Shown in pieces: positions 1-7,511 of a stretch of DNA of 64,000 nucleotides (the stretch's first letter is position 1; every line of letters begins with the position of its first letter). The position numbers and the translations under genes are program-made. Location of the stretch: NCBI GenBank assembly GCA_013388685.1, contig JACAET010000007.1, positions 22,461 through 86,460 on the forward strand, in the 5' to 3' direction. The notes beneath the pieces were generated by a model that did not search any database, was not told the DNA's origin, and was given only the letters and a program-made list of their open reading frames with translations. Source of the stretch: Chloroflexota bacterium. GTDB taxonomy: Bacteria > Chloroflexota > Anaerolineae > Anaerolineales > Villigracilaceae.

Positions 1-1429
1 TCCAGACCACTTGTGAAGCCTGTTCGCAATTTGCCATGAGCGCATGAGCAAAAACGCCGATGCTGAATTTTGCCCGCTCCAGATCGATGCCCAGCGGGCA
101 GGTCTCGCAGGTGGCGTTGACCGCGTAAATCAGCGCCAGCCGCAGGTAGGAACGGTTTCCCTCTCCCATGTAAAGGTATCCCTTGGCGCATGTCTCCGAA
201 TTCATGACCAGCGGACAAAACTGCTTGAAGAACGGCGGATTCCACATCAGCGCCGTATCCGCGCCTTGTTCGGTCAATTGACCCAGTCCGATATCGTTTT
301 TACTGGTGCCGGGCCAAAATTGGCTTTCGATGGCAAACAGGTCCTTGAGCAAATGTGCCGGGACCCCCGTTTCCCTCGCTGTATCGAGGATGATCTGATC
401 GAACTGATTTTGCCAGGCGTTGACCGCCTCGCGTGCCGCATCCTGCCCGCAGGCGGATGCGCCTCCGTCCGGCAAAAGACCTCCCTCGGCGCAGGCGCTC
501 ACATCCACCGCCTGGTTGCGGATAAGTTGGGCGGCAAGGTAGTTATAGGGAATTTGTGTGCCGAGCGTCTCGCTGTCGGTGGGTGTGCTCAACCAGTTCG
601 GTGGTCCGCCGACCGGCGGCAGAACTCCCCAAGCCTCCACGCAGGTGGCAACCGGCACACCCGCCCACTGACTGCTCAACACGTCCACGAACCAATACAC
701 GGGCTGGTCGGGGTTGCCCTGATCGGTCACCGCCACACGGATCTGTGCCTGAAACACCTCACTGCTGTCGCCGTAACTGGAATACGCCCAAAACTGAAGC
801 GTGAACAGGTCTTCTCCGGTCACCGGCAGGCGCAGGCGGCAAACCGGACTGCACGTAAAACTCTGATCTCCATACAACCCCTCGATGCCCGTGATGGAAT
901 AGCCCGGCAAAGGTTCGATGCCCGTCAGCACCATGATGGGTTCCGTCTCGCAGATGCTGGTGGAAGAGGAGTAAACCGGGTTGCAGTTTTCGAGCGTGAC
1001 CTGCACGATGGGGGGTTGTAGTTTTGTGGAAATCTGTTTCTGTGCCGGTTCCTGCCCCACCGCCACCAAGTAGAATCCGTCGCATTTGCTGGTGTCGAAC
1101 TGTGTGCACGGTTCCTGGGCGATCCATTTATCGTAGATGGTCTTTCCGCAATCCACGTAGATGTCCCCCGGTGTGGGCATTCCCTCATGATCCACTTCGA
1201 TGCGACATTCCACTTCGTTTTCGCCCCAAGGAACAAGCCACCAGAAATATTTGGTGTAGTCCACGGTGGTGACGGCGTAGCGGTCTGGACCGGGCGGAGA
1301 GGCGGCTTGGGAAGACGCGGCAGCCCCAGGTGAGGAAGACGCGAAAACGCTTCCCGCCAGGACGAGGAGCAGGCTCAACGTCAAATGCCTGATCCTTCGC
1401 CGAATCCGAATCCTGTCGTCTTGTCTCAT
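1..1429 (-). CDS. Secreted lytic-transglycosylase-like protein (3' end outside window)
   Basis: The reading frame is open on the minus strand from ATG at 1429 to the window edge, about 476 codons, so the C-terminus is missing. The N-terminus has an arginine-rich stretch, a hydrophobic core (HLTLSLLLVLAGSVFA) and an Ala-rich cleavage region, typical of a signal peptide. Residues 40-330 are Cys-containing, probably extracytoplasmic and not recognised. From about residue 345 the sequence resembles the SLT/lysozyme fold of murein transglycosylases: HLLKDLFAIESQFWPG, with Glu368 in the position of the catalytic Glu, followed by DIGLGQLTEQGAD. Peptidoglycan cleavage is inferred from that motif only. 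It lies 73 nt downstream of ccmD on the same strand but is probably a separate unit. The plus-strand frame over 44-1021 is its shadow. Confidence 0.72.
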   Translation of the reverse strand, partial: MRQDDRIRIRRRIRHLTLSLLLVLAGSVFASSSPGAAASSQAASPPGPDRYAVTTVDYTKYFWWLVPWGENEVECRIEVDHEGMPTPGDIYVDCGKTIYDKWIAQEPCTQFDTSKCDGFYLVAVGQEPAQKQISTKLQPPIVQVTLENCNPVYSSSTSICETEPIMVLTGIEPLPGYSITGIEGLYGDQSFTCSPVCRLRLPVTGEDLFTLQFWAYSSYGDSSEVFQAQIRVAVTDQGNPDQPVYWFVDVLSSQWAGVPVATCVEAWGVLPPVGGPPNWLSTPTDSETLGTQIPYNYLAAQLIRNQAVDVSACAEGGLLPDGGASACGQDAAREAVNAWQNQFDQIILDTARETGVPAHLLKDLFAIESQFWPGTSKNDIGLGQLTEQGADTALMWNPPFFKQFCPLVMNSETCAKGYLYMGEGNRSYLRLALIYAVNATCETCPLGIDLERAKFSIGVFAHALMANCEQASQVVW

Positions 1430-1440
1430 GGATAGCAAAA

Positions 1441-1466
1441 GAGCCCGCCAGCATTATAGCGGACTC
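1441..1466 (-). terminator. Hairpin between ccmD and the transglycosylase gene; loop contains TATAAT
   Basis: Read on the minus strand, GAGTCCGC (1466-1459) pairs with GCGGGCTC (1448-1441) with one G-T wobble, and is followed by TTTT. This could end the ccm transcript. The loop contains TATAAT (1458-1453), so the same place could supply a -10 element for the downstream transglycosylase gene. No good -35 is visible. Confidence 0.4.
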
Positions 1467-1502
1467 TCGACTCTTCGGGGGAAGTTTTCGTTTGCTATTT
1501 GG

Positions 1503-1673
1503 TTACAATTTTCGCTGGGCGGTGTCCATCTCTTCGAGCATTTCGCGGTCGCGCTGGAGGTTGCGGCTGCGGAGGTAGAGGCTGGCGACGTACAGCCCCA
1601 TGACGAGAAACGAGATGGTGAACCCGGCAATCATGTAGCCGGAGGTGTCGGGGGTGGCGGTTTGAAATAACAT
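1503..1673 (-). CDS. ccmD: CcmD-like haem exporter small membrane subunit
   Basis: A 56-residue frame starts at ATG 1673 directly after ccmC. It has one central membrane helix (MIAGFTISFLVMGLYVASLY, residues 14-33) followed by a basic and then charged cytoplasmic-type tail. Length, topology and position after ccmABC match CcmD, which in System I helps release holo-CcmE from the CcmABC complex. CcmD sequences are poorly conserved, so the call rests on topology and synteny. The start is preceded by GGAG (AGGAGACCTC). It is too short for most gene finders and could easily be missed. Confidence 0.75.
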   Translation of the reverse strand: MLFQTATPDTSGYMIAGFTISFLVMGLYVASLYLRSRNLQRDREMLEEMDTAQRKL

Positions 1674-1689
1674 GAGGTCTCCTGTTTTG

Positions 1690-2388
1690 TTACATCGTCA
1701 CTTTTAACTTCAATTGCTCCACCTGATCCTGCAGTTCACCCAGGCGGATGCGGTTCCAGTACAGGTCAATGAAGATGATGGTGAAGGCGAAGAGGGCGAA
1801 GAAGAATGCCACACGCATATCAGCGGTCATGGCGAAACCGCCCTGGGCTTCGGCGTTGGAGCCGCCAATCACCACCGGGTGGATGGTGCGGAAGAGGCGG
1901 ATGGCAAAGAAGGTGACGGGCGCGCTCAACCCGCCAATGAGGGCATAGACCGCGCCAAAGCGGGCGCGCCGTTCGGGGTCGTCAATGCCCTGACGAAGCA
2001 TGAAGTAGGCGATGTAGATCAACTCGGTGACGGCGGCGGTGGTCAGGCGCGGGTCCCATGTCCACCAGGTGTTCCAGGCGGGGCGCGCCCAGATGGACCC
2101 CAGCACGATGGTCAGGAAGAAGAAGACCAGACTGACTTCGATGGCGGCGACCTGATAGCGGTCCCATTTCAGGTTTTTGGTGACGAGGTAGGCGATGCTG
2201 AAGACCGCCGCCAGAATGAAGCCCATCAGCGCCGTCCATGCAGTGCCGATGTGGAAGTAGAAGACGCGCTGAACCTCTCCCATCACCCGTTCGGTGGGGG
2301 CGAAGAACAGGGCAAGGTAGGTGGAAATGCCCAGTACAAGGATGGAGAGAACATCCAGAATGGTGAGCATTAAGGGTTTGGATCGCAT
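1690..2388 (-). CDS. ccmC: Haem exporter/haem-handling protein CcmC
   Basis: A 232-residue integral membrane protein with six predicted helices. It carries the tryptophan-rich WWD motif of the haem-handling family (WNTWWTWDPRLT, residues 105-116) and the two histidines expected as haem ligands in the flanking loops: His46 in RVFYFHIGTAW and His170 in FRTIHPVV. CcmC presents haem to CcmE on the outer face of the membrane. A GGAGT ribosome site precedes ATG 2388. The gene lies between ccmB and ccmD in the usual order. A second, degenerate relative is encoded at 33712-34314. Confidence 0.95.
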   Translation of the reverse strand: MRSKPLMLTILDVLSILVLGISTYLALFFAPTERVMGEVQRVFYFHIGTAWTALMGFILAAVFSIAYLVTKNLKWDRYQVAAIEVSLVFFFLTIVLGSIWARPAWNTWWTWDPRLTTAAVTELIYIAYFMLRQGIDDPERRARFGAVYALIGGLSAPVTFFAIRLFRTIHPVVIGGSNAEAQGGFAMTADMRVAFFFALFAFTIIFIDLYWNRIRLGELQDQVEQLKLKVTM

Positions 2389-2435
2389 GGAAACTCCTTG
2401 ATAAAGATTTTCGATCTATGAATTACGATTTACGA

Positions 2436-3143
2436 TCATTCCTCCACGACATTATCGAAAACCATGAACGCCACAGCGATAAAGATGATGTCGTAGGCGA
2501 TGAGCAGGCTGAGGGGGGAGAGGATTTCGTCGAAAGGCAGTCCTTCGAGGTAGCCTCCGCTGGCTTTGACAGCCGACAGGATGACGGGAATTACCACCGG
2601 GAAGAGCAGGATGGGGAGCAGGATGTCGCGCGTCCGCGTTTGGACCGACATGGCGGAGAGCAGCGTTCCCACGCCGGCATAGCCGATGGATCCCAGCAGG
2701 ATGACGAACAACAGTCCGGGCTGAAAGAGGTTGATGCCATACAGCACGCTGTAGACCGGCAGGACGATGATTTCTACCACCAGCATGAACGCCAGGTTGC
2801 TGATGACCTTGCCGAAGTAAATGGCGGAACGATCTACCGGCGCAAGCAGGAGACCGTCCATACAGCCGCGGTCTTTTTCGATTGCCATCGAGCGGTTGAG
2901 TCCCAGGGTGCCGGCAAAGGCAAAGGTTGCCCACAGCACGCCTGAGGTCACCGATTGACGCGTTTTGATATCCAGTTCGAGGGCGAAGTTGAAGATGAGA
3001 ATGATGAGCAGGGAGAAGACCAGCATTGCCGAGAAGAGTTCGCGTGAACGGAATTCGGCTTGCAGGTCTTTCCACACCACGGCAGAGACGGCTTTGAGGA
3101 AACTGCCCGGAGCGGGCTGTGATGCGGGGCGTTGTTCAGTCAT
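2436..3143 (-). CDS. ccmB: Haem exporter ABC permease CcmB
   Basis: A 235-residue hydrophobic protein with about six membrane helices, the usual size of CcmB. An N-terminal cytoplasmic stretch (VWKDLQAEFRSRELFSAMLVF) and the RDILLPILLFPVVIPV segment are family-like. CcmB is the membrane subunit of the CcmAB ABC module whose ATP hydrolysis drives release of haem-loaded CcmE. It starts 2 nt after the ccmA stop, which indicates tight co-translation, and is followed by ccmC after 47 nt. Confidence 0.93.
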   Translation of the reverse strand: MTEQRPASQPAPGSFLKAVSAVVWKDLQAEFRSRELFSAMLVFSLLIILIFNFALELDIKTRQSVTSGVLWATFAFAGTLGLNRSMAIEKDRGCMDGLLLAPVDRSAIYFGKVISNLAFMLVVEIIVLPVYSVLYGINLFQPGLLFVILLGSIGYAGVGTLLSAMSVQTRTRDILLPILLFPVVIPVILSAVKASGGYLEGLPFDEILSPLSLLIAYDIIFIAVAFMVFDNVVEE

Positions 3144-3145
3144 GG

Positions 3146-3844
3146 TTATGCCGCGAGGGCTTCCTTGTAGAAGGCAAGCAGGTTGGTGTTGTGGAGTTGT
3201 GCGCGCGCTGCCGAGGCGGCGATGATGCCCCGCGAGAGAATGTCGAAGCGGGTGGCAAGGTCTTCGGCGCGGGCGAGGTCGTGGGAGGTCATGACGACGG
3301 TGCGCCCTTTGGCGGCGACGGTTTTGAGCACGTTATCCAGCATGGCGGAGGCATCCTGGTCGAGGCCGGTGTAGGGTTCGTCGAAGAGGATCACGTCGGG
3401 GTCGTGCAGAACCGCCCGCCCGATGGCGAGGCGCTGCTGCATGCCGCGTGAGAAGGTGCGGACGAGGTCGCGCCGGCGGGTTTCCAAGCCGACCATTTCT
3501 AGAACTTCGGTGATTCGCGCCTGCGGGTTAGCGATGCCGTACATGCGGGCATAGAAGCGCAGGTTTTCTTCGGCGGTCAGGTCGCCGTAGAGCAGGGGCA
3601 GATGCGAGACTACGCCCAGCCGGGCGCGGACGGCGGCAGCCTGGTGCGGCAGCGAGTATCCTGCCACCGTTACCTGACCCAGCGAGGGGCGCGAGAGTGA
3701 GGCGAGGATGCGCAGGAAGGTCGTTTTGCCTGCGCCGTTGGGTCCGAGCAGGGCAACGAATTCTCCCGGCTGCACTTCGAAATCCACGCCGCGCAGGACG
3801 GTTTTCAACCCGAAACGCTTGACCAGTTTTTTTACGATAATCAT
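3146..3844 (-). CDS. ccmA: Haem exporter ABC ATPase CcmA
   Basis: A 232-residue ABC ATPase. Walker A is GPNGAGKTT (about residues 34-42), the signature is FSRGMQQRLAIGRA, Walker B is DVILFDEP, and the switch His is in TSHDLARAEDLA. Context with ccmB and ccmC identifies it as the energising subunit of the CcmABCD complex. The 81-nt gap upstream holds two small hairpins (one ATTTGCGTT/AACGCAAAT, 3878-3899) without a T-run. Confidence 0.94.
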   Translation of the reverse strand: MIIVKKLVKRFGLKTVLRGVDFEVQPGEFVALLGPNGAGKTTFLRILASLSRPSLGQVTVAGYSLPHQAAAVRARLGVVSHLPLLYGDLTAEENLRFYARMYGIANPQARITEVLEMVGLETRRRDLVRTFSRGMQQRLAIGRAVLHDPDVILFDEPYTGLDQDASAMLDNVLKTVAAKGRTVVMTSHDLARAEDLATRFDILSRGIIAASAARAQLHNTNLLAFYKEALAA

Positions 3845-3877
3845 GTTTTGTCCGTAGTTGGCGGTTTCTACCGCTGC

Positions 3878-3899
3878 ATTTGCGTTGGAGAACGCAAAT
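3878..3899. repeat. Short hairpin in the cytochrome c/ccmA gap
   Basis: ATTTGCGTT and AACGCAAAT form a 9-bp stem with a GGAG loop. There is no T-tract on either strand, so a terminator role is unlikely. It may be an mRNA processing or stability element, or a relic repeat. Confidence 0.4.
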
Positions 3900-3925
3900 T
3901 ACGCGGGGTTTTCGTGATCTACCGA

Positions 3926-5815
3926 CTATATCATTTGCTTCAAAATCTCTTTCAGTTCGGCGCGGCGCTTGTGGTATGCCTCGTCGGAAATCTTTTTGGC
4001 GCGGTGCAGGTCGTCGAGGGCGATGATGGCGTCCATGACATCTTCCGAAGAGGCAAATTCTTCATCCTCTTCTTCCTCGTCTGCTTCGTCTTCCTCTTCC
4101 GCGCGTTGACGGTCGCGCAGGTAGAGCCATGCGCCTGCCAGGATGAGCGCAACGCCCAGCCCGCCTGCACCAATCAGCAGCGAGGTGTTGGGTGTTGACG
4201 CTGTGCCGGTGGATGCGCTCTTCGGCTTGCCGGAAATTGTAAATTCGAGTGTGTCGCCTGCCTGCAAGCCGCTTGCGGTATATGCCTGATAGTTCATTCC
4301 TTGAATGTTCTGGGCGGCGTCTTTTGTGATGCGCTCGCCTTTCACTTCCATGCCCTCCGGCACGAAGATGCGGACGGTATCTGCCGCCAGCGCCAGCGGC
4401 TGGGCGAGGGAAATTTCTTTGGCCGGCGTCACCGCCGCGAAGGCAAGCAAACCATATGGCTGTTCGCTGGGCGGCATGGCAAAGCCGTCGGATGTGCCGA
4501 TAAAGCGGGCGCTGTCTTGCATGGCTTCGTAGCCGAGTCCCTCCGCGCCGATGGGGAACTTCAAGAACGGAATCTCTTGCTGCGTGCCCATTGAAACCGA
4601 AACAATTTTCTCGCTGGGGTTGCGGAAGGTGTACAACGCCAGGATTTGATACGATGTGTCGCTTTCCACGCTGAGGAACAGACTGACTTCGTCCATGGTC
4701 AGCACGGAGGTATCGCTGGTGACTTCGTACAGTACCAGCGGCGGCAGTTCAACGGAAGTCTGCCCAGCCTGCACGATGGCGAATTCCGAGCTCAATGCGA
4801 TGCCGCCGTAGTTCACATCTGCCAGAAAGATGCGGTTTTCGGGCATTTCGACGTTTTCGAACGCGAACGTACCGTCTGACGTCACTGTGCCTTCGCGCGT
4901 CAGTACTTCCTGTGTGCCGGCGCTGGGGTTGGCGAAGTCGTGTTCGTAACCGCGCAGAGTGACGGTCAGATTTTCGGGGAGGTCTGCGCCGGTACGGTTT
5001 TCGATGGCGCCGCGAACTGTGCCAAATCCCTCGATGACGACGGCCGTCGTTTCCAGCGTGACCTGAGGCTGCTCTGCCGCTCCGGGCGTTTTATCCGCTG
5101 AGGGCGCAGCGGCGTCAGCGGGGGCGGAGGTTTGGGTGGCAGGGACAGGCGTCGGCGGAGCTTGAACCGCTTCGGTTTGGGTGGTGTAGGTCAGCGAGCG
5201 CAGGTATTCTGCCACTGCCCACATGTCTTCGTCGGAGAGGTTTTCCCCAAAGGCGGGGATTTGTTCGTTGCCAAGCCGCACGATGCGCGCCAGGGCGACG
5301 GTGCTCATGCCTGCCATCTGCGCCTGATTTTTGAAGTAATCGAGGGGGCAGTTTGCGCAGTTGGTTTCGAAGAGTTCTTTGCCGCGGGCGATTTCCTCTT
5401 CGGAGGTGTGCAGGGTCATGATGTAGGCGACCACATCCCAGCGCTGTTGATCGTTGAGGCTGGCGAAGGGCGGCATGAAGCGTTCGATCCTGCCGCGGGT
5501 GACGACGGTGTACCAGGCGGCGGGCGAGGCGGGGCGGGCAACTTCAGGGAGTGCGAAGGCGGGGACGGTGACGCCCAGTTGTATGCCTTGCGGTCCGTCG
5601 CCCAGTCCGGTGGCTCCGTGACAGGGGGCGCATTTTTCCATGTAAATGACGGCGCCGTTGGCGGCGTTGGGAGTGTCTGGCGGGATGAGCGCCAGCGTGG
5701 GCATGGGGGTGGGGGGGATGTAGCCGGGCGGCGGTGTGACATCCTCGGCGAGGGTGAGGTTGCAGGCGGTGAGCAGTGTGGCGAGCAGGAGAAGGGTGAC
5801 GGAGCGTAATTTCAT
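3926..5815 (-). CDS. Membrane-anchored cytochrome c lipoprotein, one intact and one degenerate haem domain
   Basis: A 629-residue protein. A lipobox (LLTAC, Cys18) predicts a lipid-anchored N-terminus. Domain 1 has a c-type haem site Cys62-Ala-Pro-Cys65-His66 with a likely axial Met114 (RFMPPF). Domain 2 (about 143-208) has the same fold pattern but reads Cys153-Ala-Asn-Cys156-Pro157, and Ile186 stands where the axial Met would be (IPAFGENLSD), so it probably binds no haem. A long beta-type region (about 255-535) follows, then a membrane helix (about 545-567), a strongly acidic stretch and a SHOCT-like C-terminal helix pair (LDDLHRAKKISDEAYHKR). It sits inside the ccm operon, so it is probably a Ccm client. 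Its redox partner is unknown. Confidence 0.8.
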   Translation of the reverse strand: MKLRSVTLLLLATLLTACNLTLAEDVTPPPGYIPPTPMPTLALIPPDTPNAANGAVIYMEKCAPCHGATGLGDGPQGIQLGVTVPAFALPEVARPASPAAWYTVVTRGRIERFMPPFASLNDQQRWDVVAYIMTLHTSEEEIARGKELFETNCANCPLDYFKNQAQMAGMSTVALARIVRLGNEQIPAFGENLSDEDMWAVAEYLRSLTYTTQTEAVQAPPTPVPATQTSAPADAAAPSADKTPGAAEQPQVTLETTAVVIEGFGTVRGAIENRTGADLPENLTVTLRGYEHDFANPSAGTQEVLTREGTVTSDGTFAFENVEMPENRIFLADVNYGGIALSSEFAIVQAGQTSVELPPLVLYEVTSDTSVLTMDEVSLFLSVESDTSYQILALYTFRNPSEKIVSVSMGTQQEIPFLKFPIGAEGLGYEAMQDSARFIGTSDGFAMPPSEQPYGLLAFAAVTPAKEISLAQPLALAADTVRIFVPEGMEVKGERITKDAAQNIQGMNYQAYTASGLQAGDTLEFTISGKPKSASTGTASTPNTSLLIGAGGLGVALILAGAWLYLRDRQRAEEEDEADEEEEDEEFASSEDVMDAIIALDDLHRAKKISDEAYHKRRAELKEILKQMI

Positions 5816-5875
5816 GAAGGGTTTCCGTTGGGTAACGTCCTGAGGGGTTGGCGTTCGAGCCTTCGGGAGGGTTGG

Positions 5876-6385
5876 TTACGAAAGCGATTTTCCGCAGGAT
5901 GGGCAGAATTTGTCGGAGGTCAGCACAGGTTTGCCGCATTTGGGGCAGAAGCCTGCCGATTTGTTCTTGCGGGCTTTGCGGCGGGAGGCGATGAGCGATT
6001 CGATGTCGTCATCGGTGAGTTCGCGGGGTTTGGCGGAGGCGTCGGCGCGGCGGGCGGCGACGGCTTTTTCGAGGCGCGCTTCGGTATCCTGCGCCGAATC
6101 AGTCTGGATGGAGAAGGAATCGATCTTCCGCAGAATATCCGCTCCTTTTTGGAGCAGGGCGGCGCGCTGGAGGGGATAATCTTCTTCGGGGATTTTTCCC
6201 AGTTTGTAGTCAAAGTCCAACTCTTGCAGGGCGTTGATCACGCGGTCGCGTTCGGCAAACAGGGTGGAGAGTTCGTGTTCTTCTGCCGTGACGCGGCGTC
6301 CGCCGTGTTCGAGCACGGGGGCGTAGAGGTACAAACCGACGAGGATGGCAATTCCGGAGGTCAGCAAAATGGCAGCGATTTCCAT
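5876..6385 (-). CDS. CcmI-like membrane protein with C-terminal zinc ribbon
   Basis: A 169-residue protein. It has an N-terminal membrane helix (residues 4-24), a helical segment LQELDFDYKLGKIPEEDY that resembles the start of CcmI-type cytochrome c biogenesis proteins, a coiled or charged middle, and a C-terminal zinc ribbon with two CxxC pairs (CPKCGKPV and CPSCGKSL). Position between the ccmG-like thioredoxin and the cytochrome c gene supports a role in apocytochrome handling. CcmI itself has a TPR tail instead of a zinc ribbon, so this is a variant or a functional analogue. GAGGACGC precedes ATG 6385. Confidence 0.7.
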   Translation of the reverse strand: MEIAAILLTSGIAILVGLYLYAPVLEHGGRRVTAEEHELSTLFAERDRVINALQELDFDYKLGKIPEEDYPLQRAALLQKGADILRKIDSFSIQTDSAQDTEARLEKAVAARRADASAKPRELTDDDIESLIASRRKARKNKSAGFCPKCGKPVLTSDKFCPSCGKSLS

Positions 6386-6392
6386 GCGTCCT

Positions 6393-6977
6393 CTATTCGG
6401 CGAGCATTGGGTCTATGATGTTTTGAATTTGCTGGAGCGAGGTGAAGGGTCCCACCTGCACGTATTGCAGGATGCCGTCGCGGTCAATGAAGTACGTTTC
6501 CGGTACGCCCTTGATGCGGAAATACTGGGAGATGCGCGTGGCGAGGTCGGGACCGTTGGGGAAGGTGATGCCGAATTTTTTCAGGTACACGCGGGCATCG
6601 GGTTCTGTATCCACATAATCCACGCCGAGGAAGATGACTTCGCCGGTCGGTTCGTATTGTTCCCAGGCGCGCTGTAATTCGGCGGCTTCCTGCTCGCAGG
6701 GTTTGCACCACGAAGCCCAGAAGTTGATCACCACCACCTTGCCGCGGAAGTCCGAAAGTTTTACTTCGCTGGCGCCTTGATATTCGTAGCCTTTGAACAG
6801 CGGCAGGGTGAAGTCGTCCACGGCGTGACCCGGCTGGATAGTTCCCTGCTGGGCGCGGCTGAGTCCCATTGCCACGATGACCAGCAGCCCAGCCAGAAAT
6901 ACCCAGATGATGACCTGCACCCAAAGTGGCACGCCCTTGCGGACAGGTGTGGTATTTGTTGATTCCGTCATTGGCAT
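6393..6977 (-). CDS. ccmG: Thioredoxin-like protein CcmG/TlpA (DsbE)
   Basis: A 194-residue protein with one N-terminal membrane helix (about 19-38) and an extracytoplasmic TlpA/AhpC-TSA thioredoxin domain. The active site is FWASWCKPCEQEA (Cys91, Cys94), and a cis-Pro region (KGVPETYFID) lies further on. In System I this protein keeps apocytochrome CxxCH cysteines reduced for ligation by CcmF/CcmH. Its ATG shares one base with the ccmH stop (TAATG), so the two are translationally coupled. It lies 7 nt before the CcmI-like gene. Confidence 0.92.
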   Translation of the reverse strand: MPMTESTNTTPVRKGVPLWVQVIIWVFLAGLLVIVAMGLSRAQQGTIQPGHAVDDFTLPLFKGYEYQGASEVKLSDFRGKVVVINFWASWCKPCEQEAAELQRAWEQYEPTGEVIFLGVDYVDTEPDARVYLKKFGITFPNGPDLATRISQYFRIKGVPETYFIDRDGILQYVQVGPFTSLQQIQNIIDPMLAE

Positions 6978-7483
6978 TACTTCCTTTTCTTCAGTTCTTC
7001 TTCCATGCGGCGGATGTAATCATCCTGTGGAATCGGCGCCGCTTCTTTCTCGCCGGAGGCGGATTCGACCGCCATCGGCTTGATCCACATCCTGAACCCG
7101 CGGAAGAGCAGGAAGACGCCCGCCAGGAAAGCGAGGGCTGGCACAAGGTAGGAGGCGAGGCGGTTCGGCGGTTCGCTCAGTACGCGCGCGCCGTATTGCG
7201 TCACGAAATACTGCTTGATTTCCTCTTCGCTTTTCCCTTCTGCCAGCTGCTGACGGATCAACTCCCGCCACTGGCGGCACGCCTCGGTGGGGCAAACGTC
7301 CAGCGGCGTGCTTTCGCACACAGGGCAGTACAGGTCCTTGGCAATTTTGTTCACCTCGTCGTCGGTGGGCATATCGTCTTGTGCAAAGACAGCGGCGGCA
7401 AAGAGGAGCGAAACAATCAGCACCGCGAGGATTGCCAGCGGTAATTTGTAATTCGCAACTCGTAATTTTCGGTTGTTCAGCAT
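6977..7483 (-). CDS. ccmH: Cytochrome c maturation protein CcmH
   Basis: A 168-residue protein with a signal/anchor helix (15-33), the CcmH/NrfF three-helix domain with its redox pair (LYCPVCESTP, Cys53 and Cys56), further Cys64 and Cys69, and a second membrane helix (about 118-134). It reduces or holds apocytochrome thiols together with CcmG and CcmF. Residues 4-14 (NRKLRVANYKL) are encoded by AATTAC-type repeat DNA like that scattered between genes here, so the extreme N-terminus seems to have been captured from a repeat. The ribosome site is GAGGAA. Confidence 0.9.
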   Translation of the reverse strand: MLNNRKLRVANYKLPLAILAVLIVSLLFAAAVFAQDDMPTDDEVNKIAKDLYCPVCESTPLDVCPTEACRQWRELIRQQLAEGKSEEEIKQYFVTQYGARVLSEPPNRLASYLVPALAFLAGVFLLFRGFRMWIKPMAVESASGEKEAAPIPQDDYIRRMEEELKKRK

Positions 7484-7511
7484 CTATTCCTCACTACTTA
7501 CCAATTACCCA
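7431..7511. repeat. Degenerate AATTAC/GTAATT heptamer-like repeat over the ccmF-ccmH junction
   Basis: The segment contains GGTAATTTGTAATTCGCAAC, then CTCGTAATTTT, and after a short break CTTACCAATTACCCAC. It overlaps the first codons of ccmH and the ccmF-ccmH gap. It is the same repeat type as the tracts at 14873-14902 and inside cydDC. Confidence 0.6.

Noticed and set aside
44..1021. 325-residue plus-strand frame
   Set aside because: It lies opposite the transglycosylase-like gene, has no recognisable domain, and its composition (His/Arg/Gln-rich) is typical of an antisense frame.
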